Assembly (NCBI GenBank): GCA_015680685.1
Contig: MNCI01033589.1
Location: 55,824 to 119,823 of the forward strand
Origin: Gnetum montanum
Lineage: Eukaryota > Streptophyta > Gnetopsida > Gnetales > Gnetaceae
Reading direction: 5' to 3'
Length of the DNA: 64,000 nucleotides
The position numbers and the translations under genes were made by a program. Shown in pieces: positions 56,530 to 64,000 of this stretch. Position 1 is the first letter of the stretch, and each line of letters begins with the position of its first letter. The notes under the pieces are model-generated. The model was given only the letters and a program-made list of their open reading frames with translations, did not search any database and had not been told where the DNA came from.

Positions 56530-56745
56530 TCATGACCATTGTGGTGAACACTTGTATATAAATGACATCCAAGCCTTTATTTGGCAACTTGTAGAGAAAG
56601 AGAAAGAAAGAAAATGAAGCATGTTTCCACCAATGTTAAGATTGCACCTTCTGTTGTTTATCCATAACCACGCCACCAGACTTGCTCCTTTCGTAAATGC
56701 TCCAGTTCCAGTCCATCCTAAGTGCTTCCTCAAAGCCCAGTCCAT
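56530..56745 (-). pseudogene. ORF3 stub, element G
   Basis: On the minus strand TGATCATACAAACA precedes ATG 56745 at the place of the ORF3 acceptor and start (C: TGATCATAG then ATGGAA). The frame MDWALRKHLGWTGTGAF runs about 70 codons and has no known domain. The transposon-like domain and the coiled coil are missing, as in D. The longer open frame to 56811 extends upstream of this ATG and is probably not the natural start. Confidence 0.35.
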
Positions 56746-57140
56746 TGTTTGTATGATCACTATTTGCACACACAACACAGTCACAAATGACCAAGGATAG
56801 ATAATCCACAATGTAGTTGATACCTTACCTCGATATGAAGCACATTGGCTAAGTTGTGGTTATGGCAAAAACTAGTTCAGAGATTTATCACTGGAAACTA
56901 CCCAAGGTGTAGGAGTTAGGCAATTAGTAAAATGAAAAAAATTGAAAAATTTGTGCCAGGGCCCCCATGACTAAGAGTGAACCTCTAGTAGCTATAAAAT
57001 GGAAAATCATGAGGAACAAGAAAGATGAAAAATATCAACGGCAACGCCATTAAAATGGATTTCATGGATGGGGATGAAACAAGAAATGATTGATTGTAGG
57101 AAATTTTTAAGGGAAAGAAGTTAAAAATTACACCAAAAAA
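56746..57140 (-). other. ORF3 leader of element G without U3-like module
   Basis: The minus strand keeps the donor area (CTACTAGAG|GTTCACTC, decayed) and TTAGTCATGGGGGCCCTGG at 56975-56957. I see no LTR-like sequence or TATA box between the hairpin and this point, in contrast to B, C and F. Confidence 0.45.
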
Positions 57141-57195
57141 ATGCTAGTGGATCCTCCCCAAAGCAGGCTCATGCCCCTTATGCCCTAGTAAACCC
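57141..57195 (-). other. Post-pol hairpin remnant (element G)
   Basis: The minus strand keeps the signature GCTTTGGGGAGGATCCACTAGCAT and GGGTTTACTAGGGCAT in the order of the other copies, but the outer arms no longer pair well. Confidence 0.45.
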
Positions 57196-58136
57196 ACAAA
57201 CCAAAGAGTTCGTAGGCTCTAGGAATGTCATTTGGAAGTAAGAGTTAAAAACTTACCCACAAGAATTTACCAAAGAAAAAAAATGCATCAATCCAGAAAT
57301 GGACTAATGATAGAACTGGTAATGAGGTGCAAAAATGGGAAGAAAGATGGAGAGGAGAGAATGGAATGAAATCCTAAGAACAAAGTTGTGTAAAGCCCCT
57401 TGTGTATTTCATGGTTAATGTGGCTAAGTAGAACTCATCCCAAATCCAAACTAAAACAAACCACATCCAGTGACCATGCATCAACACACTTGACCAATCC
57501 ATCCACTTGAAGCAACAAGAATGCTTCAACAAAGAGTCACCACCATTCCGAGAAGAGCGAGATGGAGAAGTAGGAAGTGAGAAAGGGCCTTAGTTAGAGA
57601 GAACCTTCAGGCATGGGTAACATGTCTTTCTAGTTCCATAACCAGTTCTTGTAGCCCATATTGCTTTATTATGTTTAAGGGGGGGTGTGTTTTAAATTTT
57701 CACTTTTCTCTTTTTTTTTTTTTGGCATGAGAACTGCACCATGCAAAGACTTAGTTTTATTCACTCAGCTTCCTGATATTTGAACAATGTCAAGATGGTG
57801 GAAACCCCAAGAAAAAGCATCCAAGCACCCAAGAGAATGGTTAGCACCAATGCATCGAATCCCCTTGAAGTCACACCCTTTTCATCCTTTGAGTCTTTCC
57901 TTGGTTTGAAAAATACCCAGCCGCCAATTCATTAACAAGTTTACTTAAAAAAAGGGGGATTGTACAACTCCAAGCCAAAGGAGATCATAGAGTTNCAAAC
58001 AAAGAAACAGTAAAAACATGAATGATGGTGTAAAACAAAAATAAGAAAAGTTGAAAGAATGTGTAAAAAAAAAAATTCAAAAAGAACTAAGGGCCTAGAA
58101 CGGTTAGCATAGGTGGCCATCTCCCCCATGACTAAG
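57196..58136 (-). other. Post-pol noncoding region of element G
   Basis: The shared blocks lie near 57575-57645 (minus: GACATGTTACCCATGCC and CTCTAACTAAGGCCC) and 57735 (minus: TTTGCATGGTGCAGTTC). The purine motif TTAGTCATGGGGGAGATGGCC lies at 58134-58114, right at the end of integrase. A single N at 57995 marks an unresolved base or a collapsed gap. Confidence 0.55.
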
Positions 58137-59466
58137 TTGGAAGGAAGAGATCTGAAATAGTAAGCAGGGTTGTCCATCAAGAGAGGTAGCATGTGTACTG
58201 GTTGTCCTAAGCTCCTGAAAAGGTTTGGTTTATTGCATGTTGACTAAAATTTTCTTATTCAGGCTCTCAAGTTTGTATATTGTCATGGCCCTTGAAGGAA
58301 AAGTTGCATAAATGATATAAGGTCCTTCCCACAGTGTTTGAAATTTAGTACGTTGTGGCACATGTGTGGGATTCTAGTAGAGAACCTTATCTCCTAGCTA
58401 ATATTTAACTTTCCTAATTCTTAGGTCATGAAGTTGTTTATTGAAGGCCTTGTGCAATTCGTTAGATGATAGGGTAGCTAATTGATTTTCATCTAGTAAG
58501 TTAAGGGTTACTAACCATTGTTTTTATGCTAGATTAAGGTCAAGGTTGAGGTCACATGCTGTGGATAGTGTACAAAGCTTAATTTGAATGGAAAGCATTG
58601 GTAATTTATTGTACGCTAACTCATAGGAAGAGTAGCCTGTAGGGAGATTCCATGTGGAGCAGTATGCCCAAAGAGCATCATTTAGTTTAGTGCTCCAATC
58701 TCACCTAAACTTGCTAATGGCTCTTGTTAATATCTTTGTAATCTCCCTGTTGGTAACTTCTGCTTGACCGTTCACTTGGGGGTGGTATGGTGTAGTCAAT
58801 TTATGCTCAACCCCTAAGCGTTGCATTAATTTTTGAAAAGTTGCACTTGTGAAGTGTGTACCATTGTCTGAAATAAGTGCACACATCAAACTTGTTTATG
58901 ATTTGTTGTTGAATAAATTGTGCAACTTCAGATGATGTACAATCTTTAATAGTAGCTACTTCAGCCCATTTTGTTAGGTAATCAATGGCAACAATAATAT
59001 AAGCTTTTCCATTGGACATTGGTGTAATCAGCCCCATAAAATCAATTCCCTAAATTTCGAAGGGTTCTAACGGTTCAATCCATTGATGCAGATCCTCCAT
59101 TCTAGCAGTCATTCCCCCATCACATTGATAGCGGTCACAAGATTGGATGAAACGATGGACGTTCCGAAATAATGTAGGCTAAAAATATCCTGCAAGTAGG
59201 ATCTTAATGGTCGTTCGTCTCCCAGTGTAATGACCCCCACAAGGACCCTCATGAGCGTCTTGGAGAACTCACAGTTGATCTATATTGGGAACACACCATC
59301 GAACCAAGCCATCAAGACACACTTTGTAAAGTTTCCCATTGATCTCCATAAAGTACTTAGCTCAGTAAAGAAACTGTTGTTTCTTCTTAAGGTTTAACCC
59401 TTGTGGTGTTTGTTGGATGAGGAAATATGTAAGAGTGCTACTATACCAGTTTTTCTCTGTGGGTGA
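58137..59466 (-). pseudogene. Integrase, element G
   Basis: On the minus strand the zinc domain has HEGPCGGHYTGR, and CDRY where CDRC is expected. The core follows: GIDFMGLITPMSNGKAYIIV, DYLTKWAEVA, ALISDNGTHFTSATF at about 58876-58845 and TNREITKILTRA, so all three catalytic acids are kept. A one-base frameshift lies at about 58880, just before ALISD. The tail has HDLRIRKVKY and PQRTKFQTLWEGPYI. It ends near 58137 at a purine motif. Confidence 0.85.
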
Positions 59467-60036
59467 TTAATTTTTCACTACACCAGCAAAGCGGAATTCA
59501 TCAGGGAAATGATCAAAAATTGGATACTCATCCTCTTTGTTGTTCCATTGCAACTGAGATAAATGATCAACAACTACATTCTCAGTGTCCTTACGATCGA
59601 TCATCATTAAATCGAACACTTGTAAGATTATAAGCCATCGTATGATACGAGGGCTTACCATTGGCTTATTAATGAGGAATCAGATTGCACTATGATCTAT
59701 ATGTATATATACTTTATATCCCAATACATAGTGTGTAAACTTTTATAATGCAAACGCTATAGCCATTAATTCTTTCTCTGTGGTAGTGTAGTTAAGTTGT
59801 GCACCAGCGATACTTCTACTTGCATAGTGGATGTAATAAGGATGCTTCTGGTCATCTAACTGTGTAAGTATGGCTTCTAAGGCATAGTTGGATGTGTCGG
59901 TCATGATATGGAATGGTTTGGACCAATCAGGAGCTTGTAGAATGGGTGTTTCTACTAGCTCCTGCTTTAAAGTTTGGAAAGCTAGTTTGCATTCCCTGGT
60001 CCATTCGAAAGGTACGCCCTTTTTCGTTAATTCCAC
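59467..60036 (-). pseudogene. RNase H and connection to integrase, element G
   Basis: On the minus strand HIMTDTSNYALEAILTQL, YYIHYASRSIAGAQLNYTTT, EKELMAIAFAL and YIHIDHSAI keep the RNase H acidic residues. IRWLIILQVFDLMMIDRKDT and NVVVDHLSQLQW follow, the typical Athila-type segment before integrase. Two stops interrupt it near 59690-59750. Confidence 0.85.
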
Positions 60037-60815
60037 AAATGGCTTGGCAACCTTTGAAAAGTTCTCAATAAATCTCCTATAGTAGCCAGTGTGTCCAAGG
60101 AATGATCAAATATCTTTGATAGTTTTTGGTTGATGGGTAATTTCTTAGATAACTTTGATTTTCTTGAGGTCTACCTCTATCCCTGTGTGTGAGATTTTGT
60201 GCCCTAGTACTACACCCTCTTAGACCATCAAATGGCTTTTTTGCCAATTGAGCCTCAAATTGGTTTCTACACATCTTTTTAACACTTGCTACAACCTGTC
60301 CAAGGCTTGATCAAATTTTGCTCCATAAGTGGAGAAGTCATCCATAAAGACCTCCACGCCATTCCCTATCTGCTGTTGGAATATGCTTAAAACTAGTCAT
60401 TGAAATGTTGCAAGGGCATTACACAAGCCAAACGACCTCTGTTTGTATGCAAACGTTCCCCAAGGACTGGTGAACGTAGTTTTGGCTTGGTCTTCTGAGG
60501 CTATTTGTATTTGATTATATCCACTATATCCATCCAGGAAACTATAATAACGATGCCCTGCAATGGTGTCTAAGACTTAGTTGACAAATGGCAATGGAAA
60601 GTGATCTTTGAAAGCTATCATATTTAGTAGCCTGAAATCTATGCACACCCTCCATTTGCCTCTCCTTTTAGGCACAATAACTAAGGGGCTAACCCATTCG
60701 CTATTAGTAATGGGGTATATGAACCTAGCCTTGAGAAGTTGTTTGATTTCTTCCTTAACTACTTACTTCAACTTAGGGTTCAATTGCCTCTGCAGTTGTC
60801 TTCGAGGCTTCATAG
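60037..60815 (-). pseudogene. Reverse transcriptase, element G
   Basis: On the minus strand, in order: KEEIKQLLKARFIYPITNSE, VSPLVIVPKRRGKWRVCIDF, RLLNMIAFKDHFPLPF, HRYYSFLDGYSGYNQIQIAS, TSPWGTFAYK, the catalytic VFMDDFSTYG near 60355-60325, CVETNLRLNWQKSHLM, GVVLGHKISHTGIEVDLKKI and SFLGHTGYYRRFIENFSKVA. Only about six stops interrupt one frame, and no frameshift is needed by eye. It is the most complete polymerase in the window and would be the best query for family phylogeny. Confidence 0.9.
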
Positions 60816-61587
60816 AGGGATCAGTGTAAATTCTATGTTGGCATATCCTATGATCTATTCCAATTAATTTGGGATATGACCAAGCGAAGGCTTCCAACCA
60901 TTTATTTATTACCTTCAGCAATTCTTCTTTCTATTGAGGAGCAAGCTTAGTGTTGATAATTATCGATTTTTCATTTTTAAGGAACATGTATTCCATACCG
61001 GTGGGCAATGGTTTCAGCTCGAGGGGCTCCTGCTTAAATTTCTCAGGGATTTCCAAATTCCCCCAGTTCATATTTTCAAGGTTAAGACTTGGAAGTTGTC
61101 AGTGGACTTGCTCTAATGTGTCTATGCTATCAATGTAAGCACAAGTCAAACCCTCAATTGGTTCCATGCATATGAGTGAACTGCTTTCTTGATCAACTAT
61201 CAACCACTAGGTGTCTTCCTATCGTGTGGCTGCTACATATAGGCATCTTTGTATGTTAATCACTTGTGCATACTGATTGCATGTAGGCAATGCTAAACTT
61301 TGCACAAACCATGACCTCTACATGCAATTACACCCTGTGTCACTGTATGAGATGCATGGAACTTTCTTCTTCTTAATCTTTCCAAATGTATTTTCCTTTG
61401 ATATTTTTAGGAAAAGATCATGGATTCCTAGGCATGCGTCGATGGTGCTTAGCCATGTTCTTTCGATTATGATTGGGAAGTCCTCCTTACCGCTGTTTAC
61501 CTAAATCACTAGGAAGTCAGCTAGGTACGACCATCCACAAACAGTGGTAACAATGTCTTCCACCAGTCCCAATGGAATAGTGATGGA
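60816..61587 (-). other. Protease-reverse transcriptase linker of element G
   Basis: The minus strand is a degraded coding linker with pieces such as EDFPIIIERTWLSTIDACLG, EPLELKPLPTGMEYMFL and a WSYPKLIGIDHRICQHRIY segment, shared with F (44400-44640). These match the region between protease and reverse transcriptase of gypsy polyproteins. Confidence 0.7.
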
Positions 61588-61857
61588 CTAGTCAGCCAAC
61601 TCTAGACGAATGTTGCTCTTTTTCAATGGAGGCAAGTTCCAGGCCTTGTACATTTCTTGAGAAATCAAGTTGACACCAGAACCTAAATCCAAAAGAGCCT
61701 TGCATGGTGCATTTCCAGTGATTTGTAAGTATATCAGAGGACTCCCAAGATCAAAAAAATTTCTGGGAAGGTGGCCAGCTTTGATCCAATCAATGATAGC
61801 ATGTGTTAGCATGGCCATATGCATTGAGTGCGGTGATTGGGTTGAAGGGGGCTCCAA
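61588..61857 (-). pseudogene. Aspartic protease, element G
   Basis: On the minus strand an uninterrupted 89-codon frame holds MLTHAIIDWIKAGHLP, LGSPLIYLQITGNAPCKALL, DLGSGVNLISQEMYK (catalytic Asp-Leu-Gly) and SNIRLELAD. It is the best-kept protease in the window. It is in line with the gag tail upstream, as expected for one polyprotein. Confidence 0.85.
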
Positions 61858-64000
61858 AGTTTTGATTGATACTGATGCATTTAAGGAATCAACTACTTGT
61901 GATTACAAGGGCTTGGTTGGATTGTCAATTCTAAAGAAAGGCCTTTTCTTCATGTAGTTGTTGGAACCAATAGTAGGTTGAGAGTTAACAACCCTCGTGG
62001 CATTACGTTGTTGTAGCTGGGTAGGGATTTCACCTTGCATCGTGGGAGTAAGTGGTAGTGGAGCTATTGGTAGAAGAGATGTGGTTGGATGAAAAGGATG
62101 ATATGCTTGTAGAATATTGCCTCTAGAAAAGGGAGTCCCATAATACTCATGGGCTTGGTAGTGAGGTTGAGGAGTGATGTGACCAATAGAGTTATGTGGG
62201 GAGATTGGCTGCTGCAGGTAATATCCATACGGGTCAGGTTGCCAATAAGGATATTGTTGCCTTGGTGGTGGCATTCCCCATGATTGTGGGCATTACCACT
62301 ATTGATATTGCTCAATCAGTTGTGGTGGACTTCCACTAGGATAATACATTAAGGGTTGGTGGAACTATCTTGGGTTACCTTGAGGGTAAGGTAACCTTTG
62401 GGGTGTTTGTCATTTGTTCAATCGTGGGTTGAATGCATACATCCTAGACTCCTGCAGATGTGAGAATATAGGGAAACATCCCTTAGGATGGTCATATTGA
62501 CATATCTTGCATCCACTATCATTGTCTATTTCCGAATCCACAACCTCTTCAATGATGGCAACTTTTCCCTTACCCTTGTTACGTGCATGTTCAGCTTCTC
62601 TCTTTTTTCTTTTCTCACTACCTTGCTCTCTAGACTCCTCTATGATTTTAAGAACAATTTGAAATCTATTGTCTAGGGAATCCCACATTTGGTCTACCTT
62701 TACCAAAACTTCTAATGTCATCTTTTGGATAGGCATAGTTTTCCAATTCACCATCTCTTCAAGTGGTGACTCTTATTCATCCTCACAAAATCTTACTCCC
62801 CTCTTCCAAAGGGAAGGATCTCGATTATACTCTTCTGCACTTTCTTTCTTCCATAGCTCACCTTCTTCCTTAGCAACTTGCTCCAATAGTCTTTGAATTT
62901 GGTGGGACCTAAGCTTGGATAGTCTCCCTTGGGCATAAGTCCCAAGGGTTCTTTTTGTTTCATGCCTAAGCCCATCTATGAGATGGCACAATTGATCCTT
63001 TTGCGAATAACCATGGCTAGGACAATGATGTAACAGTGCATAGTATTGGCCCATGGCAACATCCAAGGGTTCATGTCCTCTTTGTTTCCAGCCTTGGATT
63101 TGCTTTCGCAAGTTAGACACTTGGGAGTATGTTTGGTAGTTATTATTGAATAATTCTAACATAGTACTCCATCTACGAATAGATTCCAGTTCTAAGAACC
63201 GGTACCAGCTTTCTGCTTCTTTAACTAGTGTCCACAAAAATAACTTAAGTTTTTGCCATTCGTTCTCTATGTTTTGTAAGGCACACGCGTCATGGAATGC
63301 TTGTAAATGATTCTGAGGATCAACGTTGTATCCCCCTTAAAATCGTGGGATATTGATCATATCTAATTACTTGATCCTACTATCTTTCTGGTGCCTTGTT
63401 GGAATTCTAACGACCTCAGTTATGTCTAACATACTTCGAGTAGTGAGTAGGGGTTCATCATGATCGTCTCATCCATGGTGTCTATGATGCCTACATTATT
63501 CCCTACTCTCCCTTCTTCTATGTTGTGACTCTCTAGAGTGTCCTTGTCCCCTTTCCTAGTTGTTTCAGCTATGACTTCCACTTTGCCTACCTTTATCCCC
63601 ATGGTCTTTTTCCTATGACTACATCTAGATACTGAAGGAGAGGGTGAAGGAGATGATGAAGGTAAAGAAGAAAGGGAACTATCACTATGATGGTGTCTAC
63701 TACCTTCTCTTCAATGGTCACGGCCTCGATCGCAATTGTGATCAGAATGTCCACCTTTATCATGTGTCCGTGTCCCTTTTTTGGACCATTTGTGCCTATG
63801 GGTATCAAAACCTGAGTTATGAATAGTGGAATGAAGGTCCTGATACACAATCCCTTGGCCAAAGTCAAGTGGAGGAACATCGTTGTGTGACCAACTACGT
63901 GAGGTAGGTTCACCACTTTCATTTTCACTTAAGACATGTGAGGCATCCTAGGACCACTAATCCTTCAAAGACTTATGATGTCTCTCTTATTGCAAGTCTC
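61858..64000 (-). pseudogene. gag: gag polyprotein, element G, N-terminus beyond window
   Basis: On the minus strand, from the right: an Arg/His/Asp/Ser-rich N-terminal region (63960 to about 63420); the capsid domain (63360 to 62960) with AESWYRFLELESIRRWSTML, ELFNNNYQTYSQVSNL and KQIQGWKQRGHEPLDVAMGQ; a basic linker with EKRKKREAEHARNKGKGK (62600-62550); the knuckle CKICQYDHPKGCF near 62515-62480; and a Pro/Gln/Tyr-rich tail that includes GEIPTQLQQRNATR, shared with C. The 154-codon frame at 63237-62773 is open through the main capsid signatures. Stops remain elsewhere. Confidence 0.85.

Larger units (their letters stand above)
55555..64000 (-). mobile_element. Element G: Athila/Tat-like retrotransposon, 5' end beyond window
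   Basis: On the minus strand, from the right edge leftward: gag (cut), protease, reverse transcriptase, RNase H, integrase, post-pol region with hairpin, ORF3 stub, purine tract and 3' LTR. Pol is the least damaged in the window. The 5' LTR and the left-hand target duplication lie outside. Confidence 0.9.

Overview
This is plant nuclear DNA, almost certainly intergenic heterochromatin from a large, repeat-rich genome. I see no intact protein-coding host gene, rRNA or functional tRNA. The window is a stack of old, decayed LTR retrotransposons. Most belong to one Ty3/gypsy family related to the Athila/Tat lineage: the primer-binding sites resemble the complement of plant tRNA-Asp, LTRs run TGATR...CATCA, and the order is gag, protease, reverse transcriptase (FMDD), RNase H, integrase, then a long third ORF (ORF3) on the same strand downstream of pol. 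I label the copies A, B, H, D, C, F and G. Fragments of tRNA-derived SINEs, a DUF4283-type retroelement ORF and a Ty1/copia-like element fill some gaps.

Layout. 1-1868: 3' end of A (+), ORF3 tail and 3' LTR. 1869-5694: SINEs, a local repeat, a DUF4283-like pseudogene and a C-rich pyrimidine tract. 5695-about 13805: B (+), with LTR, gag, an assembly gap where pol belongs, a nearly continuous ORF3 and a truncated 3' LTR. 13806-15050: H (-), only LTR, PBS and the start of gag, fused to B's broken 3' LTR. 15051-17723: AT-rich DNA without a recognisable gene. 17724-37576: D (+), whose 5' LTR carries a 65-bp tandem array; it is interrupted by C (-, 21555-34278), a complete but decayed element. 37582-39700: copia-like debris. 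40191-53379: F (+), a complete 13.2-kb element flanked by a direct repeat of about 90 bp. 53380-55554: unassigned DNA ending in a promoter-like CT-rich repeat. 55555-64000: G (-), with the best-preserved pol, running off the right edge in gag.

The most interesting signal comes from comparing copies. B, C and F have a full ORF3, and each carries between pol and ORF3 an internal promoter-like module: a TATA box preceded by sequence that matches that element's own LTR U3, although the three U3s differ from one another. It is followed by a conserved leader with a splice donor (clear in C and F) and an acceptor directly before the ORF3 ATG. D and G keep only a stub of ORF3 and lack the U3-like module. 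All five copies also share a base-paired hairpin between pol and ORF3, and several scattered copies of the purine tract that primes the 3' LTR. Together these suggest that ORF3 is a separately transcribed, spliced cassette in this family.

All comparisons were made by eye. Domain names rest on recognised motifs, not on searches. Coordinates of decayed genes are approximate at their ends.
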